Source: Aequitasia sp047973235 (GTDB lineage: Bacteria > Bacillota > Clostridia > Lachnospirales > Lachnospiraceae). Taken from it: a DNA stretch of 45,322 nucleotides. The position numbers were made by a program, and so were the translations under genes. Under the pieces are notes generated by a model. The model was not told the origin of the DNA, made no database searches, and worked only from the letters and a program-made list of their open reading frames with translations. Shown in pieces: positions 27,499 through 36,033 of this stretch (within the stretch, counting starts at the first letter, position 1; each line of letters begins with the position of its first letter). The stretch lies in assembly GCA_047973235.1 (NCBI GenBank), contig JBKEBP010000247.1, forward strand, positions 1 through 45,322. Direction: 5' to 3'.

Positions 27499-28137
27499 TT
27501 AATAATTAATTATTATCTCTGCAAGTTTAAAATCTTCCGGATTATTAATGTCAATTGATTCCTTGAAGTCTAACTCCTTAATATAAGGTTTATCACCTAT
27601 TCTTCTTCTTAAGTTTCTAAAGACACTTTGTTTAAATGCATATATTCCTGATGTTTCTCTATATATGGGTTCTATATCTTGGCTTCTTGGTATATTTTCT
27701 CCGTTAAAGTTAAGCGGCTTCCCATTTTCCCATAGAAAGTCTTGTATTTTAACTGCACAAAATGCGCTGTCATACTCTCCACTCTTTACTACCTCGATAC
27801 CTTTTCTAATAGTATTACTAGTCACAAATGGTGCTGTGGCATGTGCATATATATAAATGTCAGCTTCTACTATTTTTGAAAAGCTCTCAAATATTTGTGT
27901 AAAATTTGATGTTGGCAAGTCTAGAATTACATCTCTTTTTAAAAATTCCACTCCTTTCAGCAAATACTCAGTTATTGACTCATCGCTACAATATACGTAT
28001 CTTTCATCGATTTCATCACATCCTAATAGCGCTCTTTGACAGTATTCAATTAGAGGTACACCATTTAACAATTTAGTGTTTTTATGTGGCAACCTCTCAT
28101 TATTAAGTTTAATCGGAACGATAGAAACAACCTTCAT
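27499..28137 (-). CDS. CMP-sugar synthetase (acylneuraminate/Kdo cytidylyltransferase family)
   Basis: A 212-residue cytidylyltransferase of the NeuA/KdsB type, which activates a 2-keto-3-deoxy acid sugar with CTP. The N-terminal loop IVPIKLNNERLPHKNTKLL is the nucleotide-binding signature, YAHATAPFVTSNTI is the central sugar-pocket segment, and ESIDINNPEDFKLAE is the usual ending. The length is close to normal. It is followed after 19 bases by the aldolase. The exact sugar (Kdo, neuraminate, legionaminate, pseudaminate or another) cannot be read from the sequence. GGGAG precedes the ATG. Confidence 0.8.
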   Translation of the reverse strand: MKVVSIVPIKLNNERLPHKNTKLLNGVPLIEYCQRALLGCDEIDERYVYCSDESITEYLLKGVEFLKRDVILDLPTSNFTQIFESFSKIVEADIYIYAHATAPFVTSNTIRKGIEVVKSGEYDSAFCAVKIQDFLWENGKPLNFNGENIPRSQDIEPIYRETSGIYAFKQSVFRNLRRRIGDKPYIKELDFKESIDINNPEDFKLAEIIINY

Positions 28138-28226
28138 TTTTTTCTCCCTTTTTAGTTTTTACCAAATTCTATTTTTGAACACTACTATCCTTAAGACAGC
28201 TCCATTTAAAACTCTTGAGTAGTAAA

Positions 28227-30191
28227 TTACTTCTCCTCTTCAGCACTAAACTTCTCAACCAAGTAATCATAAGTTGTTTTCGGTACTAGTTTTCTAATGT
28301 CTGTGAATCTCTTCTCTTCGAGTAATGCTCTAACTCTACTTGCGCTTATCGGGTTAGCCTCGTAATTCTTTCTTGGAATAATTTCAACCTTAATACCATA
28401 TTGTGGTAATATAGAATACAAAGCATCATTATATTGCTTTGTTATTTTATCTAACGGTTCTTCTCCAAGATATCGCTTTTTTATACTTAGTACAGGAGCA
28501 ATCTTCTCGCCAAAAGTCACCACATCATTGGTCGGATCTATTTGTATTTCCTGTGATTCTTCCTTGTTGAAATATTCCTTAAAAGTAGTCGTTGATATTA
28601 TAAATCTTCCACTTTTAAGTACAACAACATTTTTTAAATCAGACACGCCTTCCTTTACCAATTTCATTCTATCGGTAAATGGAAAAAATGAACGATCCTC
28701 TTCGACAACAAAAAGATACAAACAACTCACTTCGCTTGCTGCCTTCTCTACTAAATATCGGTGACCCAATGTAAACGGATTACAGTTCATAACAATTGCA
28801 CCTACGGAATCGTTTTCATCTTTTTTGTTATTTTTCAAATATTTTATATACTCTCGTAATGCCACCTGTTCAGAAACTAAGACATTTTTTCCAACCATAA
28901 ATCTTCTCTTTGTATATTCTTTCGGTTCTAAAATTTTTTCCTCTTCAAGTATGCCAAACAATTTATTAGCACATGCTTCATATCCAACAAAATTCATATG
29001 ACTACTGACATCATAAAATATTTCATTCATTTTATTTGGCCGCTCTACAACTGATTGCATATTACAACAAGTGAATCCTTTTACTTTTTTTAAATATTCT
29101 AGTTCTAATTCACTTGCGTTAATAAACAGTATTGCTATATCATTTTTTTCGAATGGAAATCTTGAAATTAAGTCATTATAGTCTCTACTTCCATTTGCAC
29201 AGTTTTGCACTACCTGTGGTACGCTACTGTTTTTGTTGCTATATTCTATTATTCTCCGTTGCAATACACTTGCCATTGTCTGACTATCATCCGCCCCTCT
29301 TCCAAAAACCAGACTATTACCAAACATAAAAACTCGAGTGCTAAATTGGTCGGGTCTAAATGATGTTTCTCTAAACCCATCAAAGCAGTTGATAAATTCA
29401 TCTTTCCTATCCGCTCGAAAATGTAACCCATCAATTCCTTCTACATCGATATGACCTGTGACAGTACTAATGTATCTTTCCGAAAATCCGTACTGTTCAA
29501 ATGCTGGAATTATTTGATCTAAGTATTTTTCTGGTGACTCACTCAACACAGCTGAACTAATATTTCTTCTTACGATACTTTTTTCATGTTCTGATTTGTT
29601 CTGGATTCTTCTAATATCAGGATAATTGCTAAATACAAATTTTGTACTTGGATATTGTTCAACAATTCCTACTATGGGATCAATATTTTTTTTAATACTA
29701 TAGTCTAATTCCAAGATATCTAATATGTGTATGACATTTGCCCCTGTTTCTTCTAACTCTTTTTTTAGTCTTTCATCTCTATTCGCAAGCGCTAAAACAA
29801 TAGTGTCATTTTTGTAATTTTTTATTCCTGATTTATAACTAACAAATTTGAACACCTTGTAATCCGGGACACCTGTTGAAAGAGAAATGTCATTATAGCT
29901 AATTAAATGTTTAATCGCAATTTGCTGATGGTCCATATTTACACAGAAAGCCGCTGCAATTGACGTTACTCCGAACACTGTGATCTCTTTTACTTTCAAA
30001 AGTGAAAAATATTGAAAAATCAGTTTTTCGCGATTACAAAGCCAAAGAGCTTTTTCTAACATAGTATAATGTGAAGAGAAATACCTTTGTAATCTAGCAT
30101 GTCTCTCCTTCAGGTCTTTGTTTTCTTCAATTATAGCGCGATACTCTTTACTTAAATCCCTCTTTAAATCTTCATTAGTATTTACCTTCAT
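28227..30191 (-). CDS. Multidomain protein: SGNH-hydrolase-like + CitC-like nucleotidyltransferase
   Basis: The 654-residue protein has three regions. The N-terminal part starts with a coiled-coil-like charged stretch (about 5-45) and continues as a Rossmann-like region (KEITVFGVTSIAAAF). Residues about 285-410 look like an SGNH/GDSL hydrolase: FMFGNSLVFGRGADDSQ as block I and DVSSHMNFVGY as the Asp-x-x-His block. Residues about 455-650 match the adenylyltransferase domain of citrate lyase ligase (VMNCNPFTLGHRYLVEKA, with ISASRVRALL near the end). There is no citrate lyase nearby and the gene sits in the sugar operon, so it more likely activates or edits a sugar substituent; its role is unknown. 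GAGGAGG precedes the ATG. An 89-base gap separates it from the next gene. Confidence 0.65.
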   Translation of the reverse strand: MKVNTNEDLKRDLSKEYRAIIEENKDLKERHARLQRYFSSHYTMLEKALWLCNREKLIFQYFSLLKVKEITVFGVTSIAAAFCVNMDHQQIAIKHLISYNDISLSTGVPDYKVFKFVSYKSGIKNYKNDTIVLALANRDERLKKELEETGANVIHILDILELDYSIKKNIDPIVGIVEQYPSTKFVFSNYPDIRRIQNKSEHEKSIVRRNISSAVLSESPEKYLDQIIPAFEQYGFSERYISTVTGHIDVEGIDGLHFRADRKDEFINCFDGFRETSFRPDQFSTRVFMFGNSLVFGRGADDSQTMASVLQRRIIEYSNKNSSVPQVVQNCANGSRDYNDLISRFPFEKNDIAILFINASELELEYLKKVKGFTCCNMQSVVERPNKMNEIFYDVSSHMNFVGYEACANKLFGILEEEKILEPKEYTKRRFMVGKNVLVSEQVALREYIKYLKNNKKDENDSVGAIVMNCNPFTLGHRYLVEKAASEVSCLYLFVVEEDRSFFPFTDRMKLVKEGVSDLKNVVVLKSGRFIISTTTFKEYFNKEESQEIQIDPTNDVVTFGEKIAPVLSIKKRYLGEEPLDKITKQYNDALYSILPQYGIKVEIIPRKNYEANPISASRVRALLEEKRFTDIRKLVPKTTYDYLVEKFSAEEEK

Positions 30192-30254
30192 ATTTCCTCC
30201 TCAATTAAGTTGTCTTAATACTTGAACTGTAACTTTCCATATAAGTATATGAGG

Positions 30255-31705
30255 TTAATCATCATATACACCCTCAATCAACAACTTCGCCTCGTCAATC
30301 GAGGCCTCACTTAGCTCAACTACTGATAAGCTCCGACCCGGCATAGAGTAGGTCTCTGCTTTTTTCCCGGTACCGGTTGTGGCATAGGATGTTATGTTCC
30401 ATTCAGCCATATCACTTAACTGCATCTTGACTAGCGCAGCTATCTGCTCTTCCGGCATACTGGTTTCAAAGCTTCCCGATATAGCATTCATTACTGAGCT
30501 GTAATTAATCAGCATCGATGGTGACACCGCAGCATCCAGAACAGCCCTTATAACCTCAGTTTGGTTTTTTGCTCGCTGCGCGTCTCCGTCCGCGAAGCTA
30601 TAGCGTTCTCTGGCAAATGCCAACGCTTCAAGTCCTGTTACATGATTGTGGCCCACATCATAGGTTCTTATATTTTCGACAGAGAACTGATACTCCGAGT
30701 AAACATCTATACCACCTAATGCATCTATAATGTCAATAAATCCACTAAAGTTTAATCTCAAATAGTAATCTATGTTTAAATCATATATCCCTTCAAGTGC
30801 ATTCATAGAGGCTTCCACTCCATATATTCCGGCATGCGTCAGTTTATCCGGTACACCACCTGTTGCATTGAAGCCAACATATGCATCTCTTGGAGTTGAT
30901 AATAATAAAATATTCTTAGTCTTAGTGTTTACTATTGCCAGAATATTTACATCGCTCCTAGACCTCGCCGATATTCCGCCATATGTATCTATTCCACTTA
31001 AGTACATAACTAGAGTTTCCGGTATCTCATCAGGTACGGTAGGTTTGTACTGTACTTCCGTGTGACGTTCTATTGTCATGATTCTTTTAATATCTGTATT
31101 TATCCAATTGTATTTATCCAATTGTATTCTTCCAGGTCATCTATTCCGCCCAGATAAGCCTCATTAACAATTATTGCTCCAACTTCTCCCTCTTTTAGTG
31201 CATCGACCATGGTAAACATGTTCTCATACTCTGATGTATCGATATCCTGATCTATCTCAACCTTGATGTCATTAACTGACTTCAGTATATTGGTTCTATC
31301 TACTGCCTCTTGTATTCCAAATACATATCCCTTAGCATCGTTTATAACCTCTGCCTCATCATCCTTCATAACATATACGCCAATTATGTCCGTTTGTAAT
31401 TCTGCAGTAGTGACCTCTCTAATCGTTGTATTAGCGCCTTGTATAATAATGCATCCAAATATAAAAACTCCGGTTAAAAATATGGACAACACACTTGCTG
31501 CAATTGACATCTTGGCTTTATCATGCATTATTGCAAGTAATACTCCAAGTATCAGGAACACTAATCCGATTATTACCATATAGCTAGTAGGAAGCATCTG
31601 CAGACTATTACAAAATGCAAGGAATACTATCATGGCAATCAGATATACCGCCAACAATATGTAACTTATTATTTTCTTGATTTTAGTCTTCTTGTTATTA
31701 ACCAT
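30255..31705 (-). pseudogene. LCP-family (LytR-CpsA-Psr) ligase split by a 14-bp tandem duplication
   Basis: Two reading frames together make one LCP protein. The first (31705 to 31100) has three membrane helices and an extracellular accessory domain, ending at LEEYNWINTIG. The second (to 30255) holds the catalytic LCP domain (STPRDAYVGF, DKLTHAGIYG, AFARERYSFADGDAQRAKNQ). At the junction a 14-base unit is duplicated. Removing one copy gives LEEYNWINTDIKRIMTIERH in a single open frame of about 478 residues. LCP enzymes move polymers from undecaprenyl carriers onto peptidoglycan; here the presumed substrate is the locus polysaccharide. In the given sequence the full-length protein cannot be made. 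Reversion by loss of one repeat, or an assembly error, are both possible. Confidence 0.85.
31095..31128. repeat. 14-bp tandem repeat, 2.4 copies, in the LCP gene
   Basis: TGTATTTATCCAAT occurs at 31095-31108 and again at 31109-31122, followed by a partial TGTATT. Because 14 is not a multiple of three, the second copy shifts the frame of the LCP gene. Confidence 0.9.
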
Positions 31706-31720
31706 TTAATGTTTGCCTCC

Positions 31721-33739
31721 TTATATATTCATATCATCCGATAACTCATCAATTGTTTTGACGAACTTCTTATTCTCTACGCTCTGGACGTTAATCATTG
31801 GGGCATATGCGTCTCGCCCGCTTACACATTCTCTAAATCCGGTGCGTTTTTCTATTATGTCAAATACTTTTATAAAGTCTAATATTCCTCGTTGTATTTC
31901 TTTTATCTTCTCACTATTAGTAGCTGCTTTCTTAAACTCGCACCGACTCTTACCTTGGTCATCTAGGTAGAATCCTTTCAAACTTCCTGTTGGTGAATCA
32001 AGTAATGTCTCCCAGTATAGATTGTGATTCTTTGATGGATCATGTAACTTCCATAAATCCCTATTTTTTCTCTGTGAATATAGATAGCTAATTATTCGGC
32101 CGTTCTGTAAATATGTTTCGCTGCAATCCGGCTCAGCATTGTGACAAGTATTCGTTCCTGCAACAATCCCTGTTATTTCACAATCGATATTCCAAATGTT
32201 ATTCACTATATAATCTAAAGTAATTGCTCCGCTTCCTGCCCATCCAATATCAACGGCAACCACCTTGCTGCAATTCTTCAAAACACTTTCGTAATATATT
32301 TTTCCGGCGTCTAACTGTTCTTCATAATGCTCTAGGACATAATCCCATGATTCCATTAAATATTCCTTTAACACCTCTGCACTTTTTTCACCTAACATAC
32401 TAGTAGGCTCCATTTCCTTTGCCTTGCAAAAATCCGAAGTCATATCTTCTAATTCCATTGCAGCCAGTACCTGCTCTATCGTGTAGTTCTGGTTTATCTT
32501 GTGGTAAACGAATCTTCTAAAATAATCATATTTATAATACTTTGCAGCCATCTTAGTCGCTGCAAGTCTTGACCAATACACATATTCATGCTTACAGCTC
32601 TCTTCCTGATATAGTTTCTCATAAGCTTTTGAAAGAATATCCCCATCCCTCGAAAGAAAAAGAATCTTATCAATGTTATTGCTTTTAACATATTCATGTA
32701 TAAATCGACAATATCCGTATACAAACAGTCCCCCATAAATATATCCGTATTCATATTCTCTCGAAAACTCACACAATCCATTATGTATTTGCGCATTTAT
32801 AACTCCACGATATATAGCTCCTGTGATTACCGACATATCTTCCGGCCTATAACTATTTCCCACATGATTCACGTTTACATAGTGAAAGGAATTGAACCCA
32901 TGTTTCCCGGCTTGCTCAATATCTGATTTGAAATTATCACCTACGTGGGCATACGTTAGATTCTCACCCTCTTCTTTCTTTATCAGTTCATATAAATCAC
33001 CACTGCTCTTTGATTTGTCAAAATCACTAGATACGTAGTAATTGGTAAATTCCGGATACCCACATCGCTTCAGTAATATCTTTATTTGATCAGTACTCAA
33101 GTACATATCTGAATTTATTATTATCTTCTTGTCATATTTAATAAGTTCTTCAACCACTCTGTACATATATGGGTTAGCAAAGCAAAGGTCGTATTCTAAC
33201 TCAAGCTCAAGATTCATTGCCACTTCTTTATCTATACCTGTTTCTTTGGACAATAAATCGTATATTTCACTAAGGCTAACTTCATAACTATTTCTTTCCT
33301 TCTTTTTTAACTCTCTGGCTTTCCATTCCATCTCCACACGAATTCTTTTAAAATCCATATAGTTAAGCTTCTCGCCAAGTATATAAAAAAGGTCTATGGG
33401 TTCAGAAAATGGTCTAAATACTAGCGTATCGAATACATCCAAAGAGATTACATCGTGGTCCGCTAGAATCCCTGCCAGTTCTTTCGGAGACTCTCTTTTA
33501 GAAATAGAAGACTCACTGCCCAAATAGTAAAGGTCCTTTTCTTCATAATACGGATACTTGGAAACAATTTTTAATTTATCATTTCTAAAAATGTAATAGG
33601 ATATATTTAGTCCTATCAGATACATCCACGTATACAATCTTCCTATACCTTTTGAACGACTTCGTTGCTTCTTATACCGCTCTTTTATACCTGGTACTTT
33701 ATTTACAAAGGCATGGTATAACTCTTCCTTAAGTTTCAT
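31721..33739 (-). CDS. HAD-type hydrolase with C-terminal polysaccharide-locus domain, copy 2
   Basis: A 672-residue relative of 24569-26455. An N-terminal extension of about 95 residues with a possible membrane-associated stretch (YLIGLNISYYIF) precedes the HAD domain: SLDVFDTLVFRP (about 100), NSDMYLSTDQI (about 207) and HVGDNFKSDIEQA (about 264). The second module has ILFLSRDGDILSKA (about 360), YWSRLAATKMAAKYY and VAVDIGWAGSGAITL (about 496). Conservation of both modules in two genes of the same locus suggests a shared chemical step on the polymer or its precursor; the function is unknown. GGGGAG precedes the ATG. It is followed after 15 bases by the LCP gene. Confidence 0.75.
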   Translation of the reverse strand: MKLKEELYHAFVNKVPGIKERYKKQRSRSKGIGRLYTWMYLIGLNISYYIFRNDKLKIVSKYPYYEEKDLYYLGSESSISKRESPKELAGILADHDVISLDVFDTLVFRPFSEPIDLFYILGEKLNYMDFKRIRVEMEWKARELKKKERNSYEVSLSEIYDLLSKETGIDKEVAMNLELELEYDLCFANPYMYRVVEELIKYDKKIIINSDMYLSTDQIKILLKRCGYPEFTNYYVSSDFDKSKSSGDLYELIKKEEGENLTYAHVGDNFKSDIEQAGKHGFNSFHYVNVNHVGNSYRPEDMSVITGAIYRGVINAQIHNGLCEFSREYEYGYIYGGLFVYGYCRFIHEYVKSNNIDKILFLSRDGDILSKAYEKLYQEESCKHEYVYWSRLAATKMAAKYYKYDYFRRFVYHKINQNYTIEQVLAAMELEDMTSDFCKAKEMEPTSMLGEKSAEVLKEYLMESWDYVLEHYEEQLDAGKIYYESVLKNCSKVVAVDIGWAGSGAITLDYIVNNIWNIDCEITGIVAGTNTCHNAEPDCSETYLQNGRIISYLYSQRKNRDLWKLHDPSKNHNLYWETLLDSPTGSLKGFYLDDQGKSRCEFKKAATNSEKIKEIQRGILDFIKVFDIIEKRTGFRECVSGRDAYAPMINVQSVENKKFVKTIDELSDDMNI

Positions 33740-33753
33740 TTACTCTCCCCTTA

Positions 33754-35232
33754 CTAACTAGCTTGCATTTTCGCATATTGTCCGCATACTTCCGATGCCT
33801 TACCTATCGCGCGTAGTTCTCCCTTTTCAATCCATACTGCTCTATCACAATTCTTCTCAATAACTCCTGTTGAATGAGAAACCATCAGAACCGTTGAACC
33901 TCCGTGTATCATCTCTTTTATGCGTGCTTCACTTTTTTCTCTGAAAAACATATCTCCTACACTAAGCACTTCATCCAAAATCAATATCTCAGGTGTCTCT
34001 CTCGCTGTTGCTATCGCAAATCCAAGTCTTGAGACCATACCTGACGAATAATTTCTAACCTTCTCTTCCATAAAGCCTTCAAGCTCAGCAAATGCAACTA
34101 TATCCGCATACTTTTCATCTATATACTCTTTGGTATAACCAATTATTGCACCATTAAGATATACATTTTCTCTACCTGTAAGTTCGACATCAAATCCGGT
34201 TCCAAGCGTTAGTAGCTGTATGTCATTTTTATTTACCTCGACATTGCCTTGTGTTGGACTTAAAGCTCCGGAAATAATCTTTAATATGGTGCTCTTCCCT
34301 GCACCATTAGTGCCAATAATTCCAAGTACCTCCCCCTCATACACGTTAAAGCTCACATCGTTTAATGCAGTGAACATTTCATAACTTCTCTGTCTCTTGA
34401 TAGTTCTTACAATCATCTCTTTAATACTGCTCGACTCGTCCTTCTCACGCTTGAATTGCATGGTTATATTCTTTGCTGCTATCTTTATCTCTCGGCTATC
34501 TTGTTCCTCCCCATCATCACTTGCCTCAAGTTTATTAGTCCCCGGCTCTTGTCCTCTATTTGTCCTCTCTTCTCGCATTTCACGAAGGAGCCGTTGCTTA
34601 CGCATCTGTCTTCGCCGCCTTCTTCTCTTCTTGTTGCTTACTGCAATACCTATCTTTATAACCAATAACACTATCAATATAGTCACTAACAGAACTATTA
34701 TTATCGTTATGACATTTTTAAATTGTGAAGTCGCTCCGGCATTATTCCTCAAAACCACCTCCGTGGTTGATTCCTCATTTTCAGCAATCTCTTCCGGCAT
34801 ATTAGCTATTGGTATTACACTCATATTCACACTAATCGGGTTAGGGTAGATTGTTTCTCCACCATTATTCACAATAACTACGTCTTGTATTGTTATCGGA
34901 GTAGTTCCTTCTGTTAGGGAATGTAATATCAGTATTTCCCGATACTCCAAAGCTTCGATATCCGTTGCGCCTATTCTTACCATTCCCGGTTCAATAAGTG
35001 TTCCGCCGGCTTTATATTCTAATATCTCAGGGTCATATGTAATGTTCATTTCTACCGAACTGATACCATCATCTCCGGACACATATACACCTATAGAGGA
35101 ATGTGTTCCTATTCCCCACTCATAACTATCTTCGTCGAAGAAAACCTTTTCATTAGCTGCTTCTACTTGATTTCCATTTAAGAAAAAAGATGCCACAAAG
35201 AGTAGTATCGATAAAATTAATTTCTTTTGCAT
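33754..35232 (-). CDS. Polysaccharide ABC-transporter ATPase with exported cohesin-like domain
   Basis: A 492-residue fusion. Residues 1-25 are a signal peptide. About 26-140 are a beta-sandwich resembling a cohesin-type domain (SVEMNITYDPEILEYKAG, then VNMSVIP). About 172-195 are one membrane helix, followed by a strongly basic stop-transfer run (KKRRRRRR). The cytosolic part, about 250-492, is a TagH/KpsT/Wzt-type ATPase with Walker A GTNGAGKST, signature YSSGM, Walker B ILILDEVLSVGD and H-loop VSHST. The partner permease is the preceding gene. B. subtilis TagH also links an ATPase to an outside domain, but with the outside part C-terminal. Here the order is reversed, putting a possible carbohydrate- or protein-binding module at the exit side. 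GAGGA precedes the ATG. Confidence 0.85.
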   Translation of the reverse strand: MQKKLILSILLFVASFFLNGNQVEAANEKVFFDEDSYEWGIGTHSSIGVYVSGDDGISSVEMNITYDPEILEYKAGGTLIEPGMVRIGATDIEALEYREILILHSLTEGTTPITIQDVVIVNNGGETIYPNPISVNMSVIPIANMPEEIAENEESTTEVVLRNNAGATSQFKNVITIIIVLLVTILIVLLVIKIGIAVSNKKRRRRRRQMRKQRLLREMREERTNRGQEPGTNKLEASDDGEEQDSREIKIAAKNITMQFKREKDESSSIKEMIVRTIKRQRSYEMFTALNDVSFNVYEGEVLGIIGTNGAGKSTILKIISGALSPTQGNVEVNKNDIQLLTLGTGFDVELTGRENVYLNGAIIGYTKEYIDEKYADIVAFAELEGFMEEKVRNYSSGMVSRLGFAIATARETPEILILDEVLSVGDMFFREKSEARIKEMIHGGSTVLMVSHSTGVIEKNCDRAVWIEKGELRAIGKASEVCGQYAKMQAS

Positions 35233-35244
35233 CGTAAATCCTCT

Positions 35245-36033
35245 CTATAATTTCTGCATAACCTGGTTTTTATGTTTATTAAAAGTACGATATCCAATCA
35301 GATACATGCCTACACTCCATACAATCATCTTAGTAAAATCCATAATACTTGGAACTTGAGCATACATCATCACATTCCGTGCTGAATTGATAAAAACAAA
35401 CATCGGATTGTTGTCAATGACTGTTCTGATGACTCCTTCTATATTATTAACAGGATAAAATATTGCTGAGCAATACATCCATAACGTAAGTAAAACTGAA
35501 TATAAGTGCTTCACATCACCGAAAAATACATAGGCGACTGATAAAATATAAGAAATTCCTAGAGAAAATAGTAATACAAAGAGTATAATTAGCGGATATA
35601 AAAACATAGTAGGACTAAAACCTATCTTAAAAACAAAAATTAACAACACATATGTCACTAATGAGTACAACATATTAACCAAAGCTGTATACATTCTCGC
35701 AAGTATAAATACCTGCATTGGAAATTTAACTTTTATAAGCAAAGTCTTATTATCAACCAAAGTGGTCATTGCATGATTCGACGAATCAGTAAATAACTGC
35801 CAAATCAATATCCCTGTTAAGTAATAAATCGGGAAGTTTTCTATCGAACGCTTAAATATCTGTGTGAAAATAAGTGAAAGTACAACCATTGACAACAGTG
35901 GATTTAATACACTCCATGCGATTCCAAGATATGACCTTGAGAACTTTCTCTTAATCTCTCTCGCTGTAAGCTCTTTTATAACAAACCAATACTGCTTTCT
36001 ATCAGCAGTCGCAATGTTAGTTCCATTACTCAT
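35245..36033 (-). CDS. Polysaccharide ABC-transporter permease (TagG/KpsM/Wzm type)
   Basis: A 262-residue ABC-2-type permease with about six membrane segments. The N-terminal amphipathic part LTAREIKRKFSRSYLGIAWSV and the segment PMQVFILARM are typical of TagG/Wzm proteins, as is SAIFYPV. With the ATPase encoded 12 bases downstream it should export a lipid-linked polysaccharide across the membrane. Its ATG overlaps the end of the preceding gene by eight bases, with GGAGAAGAAG upstream. No Wzx flippase or Wzy polymerase is visible in the locus, so an ABC-dependent route is likely. Confidence 0.9.
   Translation of the reverse strand: MSNGTNIATADRKQYWFVIKELTAREIKRKFSRSYLGIAWSVLNPLLSMVVLSLIFTQIFKRSIENFPIYYLTGILIWQLFTDSSNHAMTTLVDNKTLLIKVKFPMQVFILARMYTALVNMLYSLVTYVLLIFVFKIGFSPTMFLYPLIILFVLLFSLGISYILSVAYVFFGDVKHLYSVLLTLWMYCSAIFYPVNNIEGVIRTVIDNNPMFVFINSARNVMMYAQVPSIMDFTKMIVWSVGMYLIGYRTFNKHKNQVMQKL

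Noticed and set aside
28227..30191. Citrate lyase ligase (citC) as the gene's role
   Set aside because: Only the C-terminal third matches. There are no citrate lyase subunits, citG or citX nearby, and it sits in a polysaccharide operon.
31119..31121. Separate LCP gene starting with TTG at 31121
   Set aside because: The start lies inside the 14-bp repeat, lacks a ribosome site and would leave the LCP domain without a membrane anchor. The single disrupted gene explains it better.
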